Shown: positions 1 to 11,389, counted from the first letter of the stretch. The stretch is DNA of 64,000 nt from Ancistrus triradiatus (GCA_025084515.1 JAJAGP010001356.1:1-64000), one strand, 5' to 3'. The notes: generated by a model not told the origin, from the sequence alone. Program-made: numbers and translations.

Positions 1-666
1 ATCATTTTGGTGATGGGTCATTCTCAGTGCAGTGACACTGACATGGTGGTGGTGTGTGTTGCACTGGTACAAGTGGATAGCAGTGCTGCTGGAGTGTTTA
101 AATACCTCAGGTGTCACTACTGGACTGAGAATAGTGGGAAGCGTCCTGTGGGCACTGATGAAGGACTAGAGGATGACCAACACAAACTGTGTTTCAAGGA
201 TATATTGATCAGACTGACTCTAGGTGATCCCATCTAGTTGTACAGCATGACTGTCTTCATATAAAGCTAATACACAACCAGCCAGCTCATAAAACCTACC
301 TCTCTATCTACAAACTGTTAATTTTATCAGCTTGAAATTAAGGGAAGATGACCTGCTGTCTCTGACTTTACATTTGCAAGGTGGACCAACTAATGAGGAG
401 TGTCTAATAGAGTGGACAGTGAGTGGACATGGTTTAAACACTCCAGCAGCACTGCTGTGTGTGATCCACTTGTACCAGCACAACACACACAAACAGACCA
501 CAATGTCAGTGTCACTGCAGTGCTGACAATGACCCAGCACCCAAATACTACCTGACCATTGAGGAACAGCTGCAAGGAGGCTACGTATGAAGAGAAACAG
601 ATGGATACAGTATGTAATAACATAACTACAAAGTGTTCCTATATGGTCAGTGTAACTGATAAATCA
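1..666. repeat. Foldback (inverted-repeat) element
   Basis: Two arms of about 100 bases, roughly 10-110 and 432-540, are reverse complements with scattered mismatches. Both contain the block CAGTGCTGCTGGAGTGTTTAAA or its complement, and the block TGCAGTGACACTGACAT. The middle and right side look like a dispersed fish repeat that I know only as a common non-autonomous family. The right side ends abruptly where the gypsy integrase reading begins near 667. The open frames here are shadows of the palindrome. Confidence 0.6.
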
Positions 667-1640
667 GGTCCAAGGAGGCCACTGGTTTAACTTGGGAAAC
701 ATGAAAAGAAGGGTGAATCCGCATATGGCGGGGAAGCTTAAGACGGACAGTAGACGGGTTAACTATTTTCTGGACGAGAAAAGGACCAACATACCGGAGT
801 GCCAGCTTTATGGACTCCACGTTGAGAGGGATGTCCTTCACCAAAAGCCAGACCATCTGCCCTGGGGAGTATTACGGAGAAGGTCTGCGACGGCGGTTGG
901 TGGACCGCTGCGTGACATCCCGAGCTTTGAGGAGTGCTTGCTGAGTGGTATCCCAGATCTTGCAACACTTGCGCAGGTGATGGTGGACAGAAGGAACCAT
1001 TTCGGTGGGTTCAAGATCCGGCATCAAGGACAGAAGGTAGCCCAGTGAGGCCTCAAATGGCGATAATCCGGACGCGGAGCAGGGCAACATATTATGGGCG
1101 TATTCAGTCCAGCCCAGATGTTGGCTCCAAGTCACCGGATTCTCCGCCGACAGGCAGCGCAAAGTGGCCTCAACCTCCTGGTTGGCCCGTTCCACGTGCC
1201 CGTTGGACTGGGGGTGGAAGCCTGATGTAAGGCTGGGTGAGGCTCCAATGGCGCGGCAGGTACAGGCAAAGGTTACAGGAGGCCCGCCGGGGGCTAATGG
1301 AGGGCATTGCTGTGGGCACAGGTCTGGCAGGCTGCCACAAACTGATGGGTGTCTTGGTCCATGTCATTCCACCAGAAGTATCTCTTGAGCAGGGCCAGAG
1401 GGCGGTGGTAGCCTGGATGAGCCGCGAGCCTAGACTTGTACCCCATTATAGCACCTTAGTTCTAGCCGAGGATGGGATGAAAAGCCGATGAGGAGGTCGA
1501 CCCCCAGGGTCAGGCTCTGTCTTCTGGGCCTCTCGGATGGTGTGCTCAACCTCCCAGGTGAGGCGGCCACCAACACGATCCAGGGAGACGATGGGGTCCG
1601 GGACCTCCTCGGGCGAATCTCGGGAGAACTGGCGTGAGAG
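667..1640 (-). pseudogene. Gypsy-1 integrase remnant
   Basis: Integrase inserts the cDNA into the genome. Around 1440-1330 (minus) the zinc-binding start is visible as AAHPGYH followed by CQTCAHS, an HHCC-type arrangement. The catalytic core is then internally deleted: the reading runs from the segment just after the HHCC domain straight into SLTSGF and the ERANQEVEA helix (about 1195), so the first two catalytic aspartates are not seen while the last glutamate region is. The GPF/Y-type C-terminal part follows (RYVGPF, LPRHMRIHPSFHVSQVKPV, about 850-670). At least four frame changes occur. It cannot make an active enzyme. Confidence 0.85.
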
Positions 1641-1659
1641 GGCATCCGGCTTCTTATTC

Positions 1660-3100
1660 TTAGAACCAGGGCGAAACGTTATAGTGAAGTTGAACCGGGT
1701 GAAATTGAACCGGGTGAAAAATAATGCCCATCTGGCCTGTCAAGAATTCAGCCTCTTGGCCGCCTGGATGTAGGCCAGGTTCTTGTGATTGGTCCATACA
1801 AGGAATGGTTGATCGGCCCCCTCTAGCCAGTGTCTCCACTCCTCCAGCGCCAGTTTGACAGCAAGGAGTACCCGGTTCCGCACGTCGTAATTGACCTCTG
1901 CTGGAGAGAATCGCCTGGAAAAGGAAGCACAAGGATGGAGTTTGTTATCGGTGCCCTCACGTTGAGAGAGAACTGCGCCTGCCCCCAGGTCAGACGCATC
2001 CACTTCAAAAATGAATTACTTAGAGGAATCCAGTTGGGCTAAGACCAGAGCGAACGTGAACAGATCCTGGAGCTTGCAAAATGCCACCTCGGCCTCCTGG
2101 GTCCATTGAAAGGCCTGCTTGCAGGAGGTGAGACGAGTGAGTGGAGCCACAACTTTGCTGTAGTCAGGAATGAACTTGCGATAAAAATTAGCGAAGCCCA
2201 AAATGTGTTGCAGCTCCTTACGTCCAGTGGGAGTGGGCCACTCTGCGACTGCCTGGACCTTCACAGGGTCCACCTTAATGCAGCCCCTTTGGACAATAAA
2301 GCCGAGGAATGGAACAGACGAAGTGTGGACCAGGCACTTCTCGGCTTTCACAAAGAGCCTGTGTTCCAGCAAACGAGAAAGGACCAGACGGACATGACGG
2401 ATGTGCTCCTAGGATGTCATCTAAGTAGACAAAAACAAAACGGTTAAGGAAATCACATAAGACATCATTCATGAAAGCCTGAAAAACAGCTGGGGCATTA
2501 GTCAAACCAAAAGGCATAACCTTGTACTCAAAATGTCCCAAGGGGTATTGAACCCGGCCTTCCACTCATCCCCACTCTTGATGCGTACAAGGTGGTAAGC
2601 ATTACGCAGGTCGAGCTTCGAAAAAATGTTTGCTCCTTGAAGGAGGTCGAAGCCCGACAACAAGAGCGGGAGAGGGTATTTATTGCACCTAGTAATGCCG
2701 TTGAGTCCACGAAAGTCTATACAAGACCTGAGAGATCCATCCTTCTTGCCCACAAAGAAAAAACTCGCTCCAAAGGGAGAGGAGGATGGCCAGATGAGAC
2801 CTGCCGCCAGTGACTCTGAGATGTACTTCTCCATAGCTTCCCTTTCTGCATGCGACAGGTGGTACAAGCAGCTAGAGGGGAGATAGGCACCAGGCAAAAG
2901 CTCAATACAACAGTTAAATGGTCTGTGGGGTGGCAGGCTCACAGCCCGGTCCCGGTGAAATACCATGGTAAGGTCAAGGCACCCGAGAGAGGCCGATTTG
3001 CTCCAGTGGCCGAGAAGTGTGTGAGAGGTCCTTGGACGGAGGCATGGCTGATAGCAGGCAGCTCTGGTGACAAGCTTCACCGATGATTCTACCCTGACTC
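1660..3100 (-). pseudogene. Gypsy-1 reverse transcriptase and RNase H
   Basis: The polymerase copies element RNA into DNA. Blocks read on the minus strand include KKDGSLRSCIDFRGLN (about 2740), the fingers-palm segment FEYKVMPFGLTNAPAVFQ (about 2520) and the catalytic YLDDIL (about 2420). The thumb and connection GFANFYRKFIPDYSKVVAPL follows near 2190. RNase H starts with DASDLGAGAVLSQR near 2003 and continues to WTNHKNLAYIQAAKRLNS at about 1745. All of this matches Ty3/gypsy pol. Frameshifts lie near 2500, 2400 and 2010. A short duplicated motif (GTGAARTTGAACCGG, twice at 1685-1720) follows RNase H. Confidence 0.92.
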
Positions 3101-3440
3101 CAGTCAATGGTCGGGTTGTGATGCTTCAGCCATGGGAATCCGAGAACCAGTGGTGGTCTTAGGAACCTGAACACTAGAAAACGAGAGGTTAGGGTTAGTG
3201 ATCTGAGCCAGAAGCATGCCATCCAGAGCATAGGCTTGCCTCGTGGTCTCGAGGGTCTCCAGAGGAACTCAGAGCCGAGCGGCAAGATCCTGGTCCATGA
3301 TGTTGTCCTTCGCCCCAGAGTCCACCAAAGCCTCCAGAGTGTGGTTGATACCAGCCAGGTACAAGAACGCAGAGACGCAAAGGACGAGGAGGTGCTGGGG
3401 GACTAGGAGAGGTGCTGGTCAGGGCCCCCAGGTTCACTGG
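3100..3440 (-). pseudogene. Gypsy-1 aspartic protease
   Basis: The active-site triad reads ALVDSGAKDNIMD on the minus strand with the Asp-Ser-Gly codons near 3314-3322. It is followed by a stretch ending near PKTTTGSRIPMAEASQPDH, typical of the retropepsin that processes gypsy Gag-Pol. It lies between the zinc knuckle of gag and the reverse transcriptase, as expected. A frame change occurs between the DSG segment and the downstream part. Confidence 0.75.
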
Positions 3441-4424
3441 CGAGCAAGCCCCTTTTGGTCAAACATGACAGGCAGCGAGGGTGTTGCCGGCGACCCCGCA
3501 GTAAAGACATAGCGTTCCTGGGGGGGGAGCTTAGTGCGACCTAACTGCATAAGTTCGGATTCCTCTGAGGGGTTCACTGAGACGGGAGAGCATGTCGGCT
3601 CAACCAGTGCAGCAGAACGAGTCTGCGGAGACAGGGACGCCTGGATTTCTCCCTGCGATGCTCCTGCCAGCGCCGGTCCAGGCGAACAGCCAGTGCCACC
3701 AAAGCATCTAGGTTTGAAGGATCATCACGGGCAGCAAGCTCATCCTTCAGCTGTTCAGACTGTTCATTCCATGGTGTAGTCAGCGACCGACCGGGAACCC
3801 TGTTGAAGACTGATGAGGCGGCTCGATACCGCTTCCCCGTGGCTCGGGTGGTCAAACACCTCCCGAAACCGACGAAGGAAGTCACTGTATGAGACCTCCT
3901 CAAAACAGCGGTTGGCAAGCTCAGTCTCAGCCCACCTCAGGGCCCTGTCTCGCAAGAGACCCACGAGGTACCCGACTTTGGCTTCATCGGAGGCAAAGGC
4001 TGTGGCCTGTAACCGAAAGACCACCTCACACTGCAAAAGGAAAAGCCAACAGCAGTCCAGCTCCCCATCGTAGGGTTCAGGATGCGTGAGAGGTGGTTCA
4101 ATGCTCCTGGGGAGCGTAGATGATCCAGAAGTGGCGGGGGCAGAGGATGAAGACCCCAAGGGAGCAGCCAGAGGGGGTGCAGGAACCAGGGTGCCGCTTG
4201 GTGCAGGGGTGGTCTGGCTTATGGCGGAAGGGACAGAGACCTGGGAAAAAACAGACAGACAATGATTAAGCTTGCTAGTTAAGGCGGTAACTTGAGCGGA
4301 AAGTAAACAGTTTCACTCAGAAAGGGAACGTAAAAGTTGGTCATGCTGGGTCAGCCATGCTTCGTGTCACTGCACCAGCATGCCAACTGCCAGGTGGTCG
4401 TCAACCTTGGGACTTGCGGGTTCC
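3440..4424 (-). pseudogene. Gypsy-1 gag (capsid and zinc knuckle)
   Basis: Gag forms the retrotransposon particle. The start is placed at the ATG at 4424 (MEPASPKVDDHLA), 20 bases inside the LTR edge, with stops soon after. The capsid region is recognised from PEPYDGELDCCWLFLLQCE through LLRDRALRWAE and SYSDFLRRFREVFDHPSHGEA to SLQQGSRSVADYTM (about 4090-3770). The nucleocapsid knuckle at 3513-3465 reads CLYCGVAGNTLAAC, where the zinc-binding His of CX2CX4HX4C is replaced by Asn. Several stops and frame changes make this a relic. Confidence 0.85.
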
Positions 4425-4443
4425 ATTACTGGCCAGATCGTTC

Positions 4444-5441
4444 TGTTATGTTTTAACTAATGCAAAACACCCAAGGGCAAAGGAACCCAAGATGCAAGCC
4501 ACAAGTTGACGAGACCAGAAGTGATAATAACAAAATAATGTTTATTGTAAATGCATAATGGCAATGGCAACGTGACTACTAGAATTAACCAAATAACGAA
4601 AATCAAAACCACTGTGATGCGGGAAACTCAGAGTCCAAGAATACTGGCACGAATAACTGAAGCGAGTGGCGGCGGTGCGTGACAAAACTCTTCCACGAAG
4701 AAATCCAGCAGACTCGGAGACGGCGGAGTGGAGACGAAGACAACACAGGGCTGGTAGGTCGGCAGGACGATGGTCAGACTGGCAGAGAGAAGACTGGTTA
4801 AAGACGAAACTTCCAGACGGGACTGAAGAGAGAGAGTACCAAAAATTAACGGAAATCAAACCTGGCATGGGAGTCGAAAAGAAACACAAACAGGCACTGG
4901 AAACAGAAGGTCTCTCCAGGGAAAACGTTCAGGCAGAGCAAGGACTACTAACTGAGTTGGAGAGGACCCCAGGCTAGGCTAGCAGTAGCAAGCTAACCTA
5001 GGCTAAGCTAGAGACTAAGATACAGAGGCTAGGCTAACGCTAGCAAGCTAGAGGCGGTAGGGGCCGCTGAGATCTGACTAGAATTGCTTGGAAGCAAAAA
5101 CATAAAGCATAGAGACAGACTGGTACCAGGGTTCGTGCGAGGATGATCTGGCGATCTTTGGCTGCTTGTGGCAGCATTATATGGAGTGGAGATGATGAGT
5201 AGAGATGAGGATCCGGTGAGCGGGGCGGAGCGGAGGTAATGATGATCGGAGAGGCAGCCAATAGATCTGCGGGGAGAGTCAAGCACAGCATGCGCACGCC
5301 GTAAAAACAATAACAAAACACACGAGGTAAGAAAGGTAAACAAAAGACGTGAAGGGAGGGTAAACGGAGAAAAACATAACAGAATGAAACAAAAATAAAA
5401 TAATGAAAATAAAAACAGACGAAACAGGGCGGAACCTAACA
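4444..5441 (-). repeat. 998-bp LTR of Gypsy-1
   Basis: The minus strand begins TGTTAGGTTCCGCC and ends AAAACATAACA, giving TGTTA...TAACA inverted ends. A poly(A) signal AATAAA (complement at 4541-4546) lies about 100 bases before the inner edge. On the inner side the sequence GAACGATCTGGCCAGTA, where the primer-binding site should be, precedes the gag ATG. On the outer side it abuts the zinc-finger gene frame at 5442. Confidence 0.88.
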
Positions 5442-5990
5442 ATATGAGTGTTTACTCTCAAATCTCATTGTCCATAGCCATATTAGAGGGCCCAGTTTTA
5501 GGATCAATGATGCATAATGAAGAAGGTAGTGGTGCTTGGGTTTTAGATGGTCAGAAGGAAACATTGCTTTCCTTGTTTCTAAATATTCAACAACAACGTT
5601 AAGGTAAGCAACCTGGGCAGTGGTGATTTTGGGAGAACACTCTAGTTCCACAAGTTCTTTCAAAGTGATCACTAATTGCCACACTGGGTCATTAGGATCA
5701 AACTTTGCCACCAATAATGACAGGCAGGAGTCTAAGGAGACACCAGTTCTCGGCTGCTTGGCCACCTATTGTGTTGGCCTTTTTGCTCACCTGACAGGGA
5801 GGGGAGCTGGAATCTGAGTCCTTATATGCAAACTGTATGATTCGTCTGTTCAGCTGAGAGTATGTGAACCAATGTTTGACCTTTACAAAGTAGCGCAGGT
5901 AAATGACTAAGTCATAAGCTACAATTCCCTGTTTGAAGGCCTGGCTGTGAAAGTACAATGCGCAATGTGACCTATGGGTGATTCACAGGG
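5442..5990 (-). pseudogene. C-terminal part of zinc-finger, transposon-type protein (ZF-TE)
   Basis: Two overlapping minus-strand frames read continuously: KHWFTYSQLNRRIIQFAYKD, then KKANTIGGQAAENWCLLRLL, then DPNDPVWQLVITLKELVELE, HLKPKHHYLLHYASLILKLG and PLIWLWTMRFESKHSY, where the Gypsy-1 LTR cuts it. I recognise the same blocks in a large multicopy protein family of fish and cnidarians that behaves like a transposon product, but I cannot name its superfamily. The N-terminal and central parts of the same protein lie on the same strand at 10.1-11.3 kb and 15.4-15.8 kb. One frame change lies near 5710. Catalytic residues are not known to me. Confidence 0.7.
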
Positions 5991-6187
5991 TGTTTTTATA
6001 TATGATTTTTGGGGCATCCTTGGATGCTGTGCAACAGTTATCTTTCTACGCACACACTTTGAGCCCTTATCATCTTTGTTTTGGTTTTAATAGTGGCGTT
6101 GGTTCTCACACCTTCTGTTTTATATAAATGGTCAGTTTTACCATTTAATTATCATAATACATATCCCAAATAGTATTACCCTCATAT
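5991..6187. other. AT-rich spacer, probable intron of the ZF-TE unit
   Basis: No coding reading is visible. The left edge has CTTTCACAG on the minus strand just before the C-terminal frame, which could be a splice acceptor. No other feature is seen. Confidence 0.3.
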
Positions 6188-6390
6188 ACATTTACATTTA
6201 CAGCATTTAGCAGACGCCCTTATCCAGAGCGACTTACAGTTGGTACAGTCTTACAATCCAAGCAATTGTGGGTTGAGCCTTCCTCAAGGGCCCAACAGTG
6301 GCAGCATTGGCTGAAGTGGGATTTGAACCCTGGACCTTCTGGTCCATAGTCCTGCACCTTAACCACTAGGCCACCACAGTCACCACATTG
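6188..6390 (-). mobile_element. tRNA-derived SINE
   Basis: On the minus strand the head contains an A-box-like TGGCCTAGTGG (6373-6363) and a B box GGTTCAAATCC (6329-6319), the internal RNA polymerase III promoter of tRNA-derived SINEs. The body continues through CACTGTTGGGCCCTTGAGG to the tail GGATAAGGGCGTCTGCTAAA and short ATTTAC repeats. The same family recurs at 33.5/34.6 kb and, degenerate, at 55.1 kb. Confidence 0.88.
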
Positions 6391-6894
6391 TACACATGTA
6401 TACATTAAGTAATAGTAATAGTAAGTTCTATTATGCAACTATAGTATTATACAGTTTGTCCATGTACAATGCACTCAGCACACACACATAACTACGTGCC
6501 CCCTCTGCTAGAGTTTGGAGATAGAGAAATTGTTGTGATTCACTCATTGGTTCATTTTGTACAGCCCAGACAAAATCATGTCTATTGTCTATTGTAAGAT
6601 ATAGTTTTGATTGACAGGTCATATCCCAGATAACCCAAGGGAAACTATAGGCCAGAAACTATACTACAGAGACCGGAAAACATAGTCTCCCGACTACCAA
6701 TTCCCAAGCAGAGTATACCCCCGGACTAAGTGAAAACCCTGGGAGTCAACACATCCACACATGGTTGGGCTTAATTCCATTATCATGACACAGAGGCATA
6801 CAGAATAATAAAGTGAAACACATAACATAGTAAAAGTTAATAAAAAGATGACTCATGGTTTCAAATTTATACAATTAAGTATGATTATACGATT
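6391..6894. other. Unassigned spacer inside the ZF-TE unit
   Basis: No confident coding or repeat identity. It lies between the SINE and the left target duplication of the LINE and is probably further intron of the ZF-TE unit. Confidence 0.3.
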
Positions 6895-7837
6895 ACAAAG
6901 TTAATATGATTACACATGAATATCAAGTCAAGTCAGATCTATTTATATAGCGCTTTTTACAATGGAGCATTGTGTCAAAGCAACTTTACAAGTTTAGATT
7001 ATCTCCTAATATCTACGTCCAATCCCAAATTGAGCAAGCCTAAGGTGACAGTGGCAAGGAAAAACTCCCTAAGTGTTATGAGGAAGAAACCTTGGGAGGA
7101 CCAAGACTCAAAAAGGGACCCAACCTCCTTGGGCGATGTAGATGATGAATCTAAGAATGAAACTAAAGTCATGGAGTCATTCTTCATATATAATGTGAAA
7201 TATGCACATCGGCATTAAGTGGCCTGGGTATGATGAGGCTGAAGCTGATGACGGAAGCAGCTTGAGTGAAGCTGCAGCAGATGAACATCATGTGTGGGGC
7301 TGGAACTGGAACACAGCTCAGAGAAAAAACAGAAAATGTAATTAGGTATTGATTAAGGGCACATTGTCTATTAACAATCACTGATGCCACGTGTAGCATG
7401 AGACCCCGGTAGCATTAGCTATAGCAGCATAGCTAGCAAGAGGAGAACTGGTAGGTAACACAGCCAAGAGGGATCACATGAAACATCGGCAACACCACGG
7501 GAGGCAGAAGACAGCAACCCAACGTCTCTGATCACCATAAGACTCTTTGACTATGAGCCCCCAGCTCTGCCCTTAGTCTAAGGCAAGGATGCACGAGTCA
7601 AGATCAAGAGGACTGAAGCCCAGTTCAGCCAGACCGCCCACCTGACACTCCTGGCTAACAGACAAGGCAGGCAGGCCAGACCTGACTTCAGACTCCGGCC
7701 CCAGAGACCCAAGCAATGCATACTGGTCTAAATCTAGTCAAAAGCCTGGGCCTGGGTAATAATACTAGGTATTACTTCTTTGAGTAAAAGTGTAGGAATT
7801 GGATCTAATAAACATATTGATGACTTAGACGAGCTGA

Positions 7838-8500
7838 TCAGTGCGGATAGTTCAGTATTAGTAATTGGGGTAAAGATTCTAATCTTGATTTACAGCTCAT
7901 TAAACAGATGTCTTCACTAGTGCTGCATCTGGAAGGTTGATGAATAGTTTGGTGATGTGATGAGTATTGAGTTTTATGCCTAATGTTTTCTATCTTATCA
8001 CTAAAAAAAGTCATGAAATCATTACTGTTAAAATTACACAAATTATTCTTATTTTTCTCAATGATTGAGAAGTATGCAGCTTTAGCTTTAGTAAGGGCAT
8101 GCTTATACTCTGCCATGCTGTCCCTCCAAGCAATCTTAAACACCTTCAATTTACTATGTCTCCACTTGCACTCTAGATGCCGTGTTCTTTGCTTTAAGGT
8201 ACGGGTATGGTCATTATTCCCTTTTTTCCCTAATGCATTTGACCCTAGCAGGAGCAATCGTGTCCAGGGTTGAGCGAAGCACACATTCTAATTGGTCATT
8301 TACACAATCAAGATGATTGATCTCTGTAGGTGTATTAAATTTCAATTCTGGTAGGTTTTTAATAAACGCAGATGGTGTAGATGTAATAGTGCGCTTGGTG
8401 TGATAATGAGGCAGAAGGATTTTATTTTTTAGAGATTGCTCAAATACTAAAAGATAGTGATCTGAAATTAAATCACTTTGTGGGAAAACATCAAGGTTAA
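7838..8500 (-). pseudogene. LINE-A ORF2, segment between endonuclease and RT
   Basis: ORF2 of LINEs supplies endonuclease and reverse transcriptase. Here only the linking part is readable: KQRTRHLECKWRHSKLKVFK, then IAWRDSMAEYKHALTKAKAA and NSNDFMTFFSDKIENIRHKT. This basic, Lys/Arg-rich stretch with the FFSDKIENIR block typifies the region between the endonuclease and the polymerase in fish CR1/L2-group elements. Endonuclease remnants may continue to about 8500. The polymerase is deleted. Confidence 0.75.
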
Positions 8501-8769
8501 GTGATCATTTCGTTTACAATCACTACTTTGTTTGTAAGTAATCTAATGTTAAGTAATCCTAGCTTTAGTCTAAGGTTGTTATTTCTATGGGAGCTATCTG
8601 TGTTTATACTAATGAGGTTATTAAAACGGACTTTTTGAGTGTGTTTATGTTTAGTACAGATGCGGGTAACAGATACAGTTTCAATAACGTGAGTTCTGGG
8701 TGACGGTGCATGGCTACCAGCAGACAGTTGGTTAAGCCGGTCTGTCTGCTGCCTGACCCCTGCTCTGGA

Positions 8770-9521
8770 TAGTCAGCCCCTAACCAATCCTGCCATAAGA
8801 CTATGGGCAATGTTGCAGGAGATGAGAGCAGCCCCCTCCGAAGTGGGATGGACACTGTCCCATCGCCGCATTCGGATGGGGCCAGAGCACACTACCGCAT
8901 CGGAAATTGCCTTCGCCACTCTAACCACCTCTACAAAATTAGCCTTAGTAACCTCTGACTGATGAAGGCGTATATAATTAGCCCCTATATGAATAACTAT
9001 CCTAGAGAATCTGTGGCTCTCGAGTTCACGAAGACTCGTTACAATGTCCGGCACTATGGCTTCCGGGGACACATGTAACTCTAGCTGTTGGTGTCCCTAA
9101 AGGGGTAGCTAGTTTCATGTGTCATAAAATAGATTCACCTATGACCAGAGCTCTTTCGACAGGCTGCTTAGTGTGTGCATCACTGAGGAGGGTAAACCTG
9201 TTGGACACGTGAACAGGTAAAGAGTGGTGCTCTCATGGACTAGCCTTACAACTACATCGCCGAACCATCACCCACTTGCCCTGCTGCGAGGGCTCTGGCG
9301 GGGTGGGGGTACTAACTTCACCTTTGGCATTCAGATCTGCTAAGCTAGAAGCTGAGCTAGCCTTCTCTAATGTCTGGATGCACGCCTCTAAAACTACAAT
9401 CTTCTCCGTCAGACTGGCTACAAGCCTACACCTATCACAAATGAAAATTTAAACTAATGACGGAGGAAGAATAGCTAAACATGCCACACTCGGCACAGGG
9501 AACAAGCACTGCAAAAGCCAT
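8770..9521 (-). pseudogene. LINE-A ORF1: zinc/coiled-coil plus SGNH esterase
   Basis: ORF1 of this LINE type binds element RNA and carries an esterase fold. From the ATG at 9521 the reading begins MAFAVLVPCAECGMF, a Cys-rich start, then a heptad-like SLTEKIVVLEACIQTLE (about 9420-9360). The SGNH blocks are degraded: block I reads VIGESIL (usual GDS, here GES), block III reads HIGANYIR (usual GAND, here GANY), and the last block DSVHPTSEGAAL keeps Asp and His (about 8850). Loss of the nucleophile neighbourhood and several stops mean it is inactive. Confidence 0.72.
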
Positions 9522-10089
9522 GTTAGTACAATTAATGAATCAAAGGTACTTAGCTTCGAGTGGTGTTGTGGGGTGCCGAGTGAAAATATGGTTCAGCCGA
9601 TGGTCCAATGCAATGCTTGATTAAAGCGTTGATGGAAAGTTAATTCAAAACGTCACAAAAAACTAAGTCTCAGAAAAAAAGACAGTGGGAAAAGACTGTA
9701 AAAAGTTCTAAAAACACACACTACTGCAAAAGAAGACGCAACTCTGGTAATTAGCTAATGGCTAATTACTGCAAACACAAGTCGGTATACCTGTAAAGTT
9801 ACTAAATAACAATTAGCGGCGAAAAATATAATCCGCCGGTAGTAAAAGAAAATGATTAAGATGTTGTAAAAAGTACTATATATGCGATCGGGAATTAAAA
9901 TAGTTAAAAGGAAATAAACTGCTAACAGCTACAAAACAGTGCTAAAAATCGGTGCTAATGGGTCTGGGTTGCCAGATCCTCACAATCCTCGCGTCAGTAG
10001 TCAGCGTTTTCTCTCAGCGTTCTTTCTCAGCATTCTCTCTCAGTGTCTCAGAATATCTGCTGATTAATAATTGACAAAGTTAATATGAT

Positions 10090-11341
10090 GATTAGGTGTG
10101 GATGTATACTGATTAACACAATAATATGAATGAAACTTTAGAAAAATGTACAACACTCACATACATGGAAATGTGTCAAAGAGTTGAAGACTGAGTCACA
10201 ATGTATGCCTTTGACATTGTCTTTATCACTTTCCTGCAATAACTGTACTGCTTCTTTATAGGCCTCAACAGTTTGCACAGGAAAGCTCTGACTGACATTC
10301 TCAAGTTGGTCTCTCTGTACCTCACAATACCTGCAAAAGTACTTGGATCTGTTGAAATTCTGTTTGTAGCCACCAATGCAATGTGAACTCCAAATTGTCA
10401 CCTACAATAGATATTATGTGGCTCAAACCACATGGCCAGAAGTGGTCACAGTTCCATGTTCTTCAAGTTGTCTCAGGTCTGATAACAGTCTAGAAAACAC
10501 TGTGTCCTGACCAAATGATTTAAAGTCTGCCTGTTTGCACAACAGAATTAACAGCATATGGTCAATACTGGAATTACGAAATAGTTCAAAATCAGCAAGT
10601 GTGAAGTATACCCCCACAAGCTTATGTTTTTTCCTGGCTGACCCAAATGGGTTGACCACTTCAAAAGCATCCTGATACAAGATCAACTTTAAGATGATGT
10701 CACCTACTTGCAGAAACAGCTTCTTGTTTGAAGACTGAGTGACCACAAATATCACTTAAGAGGCCATCAGGAACTACCTGATTTTGAGATTTACCACACT
10801 CCTGCCACACAACAGGATCTTTTAGAATAGCTCTTAAGGTGTCCAACAAGGGTTTGTATTGTGCATAACAGTCCCTTCTACATTCACTGGTGCCCAGGTA
10901 AACATTTTCTGGGTGCACATAGTCAAAATTCTTCTGAAAATTTCTGGTGTATTCAGTGCTCAGGTGCAGCATGCAAATCAGTTTCATGAAGATTCTGAAA
11001 AACTGAATCTATCTCGGTATCAGACATGTTAGTTTTAACTGTAAGTGTCTCATTAATCTTTTCTTTTGTGTACTGATGACAAATGTCATTCAAACCATTG
11101 ATCTCTTCAACTATCATCTGAATAGTTGACGATGCAACAAGATACTTTGCCTGGAGTTGCATGCAAAACAGGCACACATTTCTCATGTACAAAGACCTAA
11201 TATCAGTATCTTTTGTTATCTGAGACTGATTTTCACTTTGGCCCATTTCAGTTTCACTGGGCTCAATCTGAGAGGACACAGATGGCTCGGAGTATTTACA
11301 TCAGTATCATGTTTGTGTGTTCTTGAAACATGAGATGTAAA
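10090..11341 (-). pseudogene. Central part of ZF-TE protein
   Basis: Four overlapping minus-strand frames, in order, give HTDVN... to LHAAPEH (11279-10953), FQKNFDYVHPENVYLGTSEC (about 10930), ILYQDAFEVVNPFGSARKKH (about 10690) with GVYFTLADFELFR and FKSFGQDTVFSRLLSDLRQL, then HCIGGYKQNFNRSKYFCRYC (about 10380) and FNSLTHFHVCE (about 10170). The FEVVNPFGS and CxxC-bearing HCIGG blocks are hallmarks of the multicopy family noted for the 5.4-kb segment. The right edge closes exactly, in frame, onto the N-terminal part at 15425. The function is unknown to me; a transposon-encoded role is inferred from copy number. Confidence 0.72.
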
Positions 11342-11389
11342 CTAGAGAGGTGCATTTCCTGAAGAAAATGCGAGTGTGGTTGCCACTCT

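Larger units (their letters stand above)
667..5441 (-). mobile_element. Ty3/gypsy LTR retrotransposon, 3' end missing (Gypsy-1)
   Basis: Read on the minus strand the order is LTR (5441-4444), gag (4424-3440), protease, reverse transcriptase, RNase H and integrase, which is the Ty3/gypsy order. The integrase stops near 667 at the foldback repeat, so the chromodomain or tail and the second LTR are absent. The 5' LTR boundary is exact: it cuts the neighbouring zinc-finger reading frame at 5441. Frames are broken repeatedly, so the copy is dead. Because the 3' LTR is missing, no target duplication can be tested. Confidence 0.92.
6911..10073 (-). mobile_element. LINE-A copy, internally deleted, with 16-bp target duplication
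   Basis: The direct repeat ACAAAGTTAATATGAT stands at 6895-6910 and again at 10074-10089, bracketing the copy. On the minus strand the order is 5' UTR, ORF1 (start 9521), an ORF2 segment, and a 3' UTR ending in GCGCTTTTTACA-type tail sequence and TTGACTTGA repeats (about 6924-6940). The reverse transcriptase domain is missing: the reading passes from the ORF2 linker (about 7838) into 3' UTR. It sits between two parts of the ZF-TE frame. The esterase-type ORF1 suggests the CR1/L2 group; that is inference. Confidence 0.88.

Noticed and set aside
5029..5461. Hydrophobic 137-codon minus-strand frame resembling a membrane protein
   Set aside because: It lies entirely inside the Gypsy-1 LTR and has no start context or homologous pattern.
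6319..6373. tRNA gene
   Set aside because: The A and B boxes belong to a SINE with body and tail; there is no complete cloverleaf.
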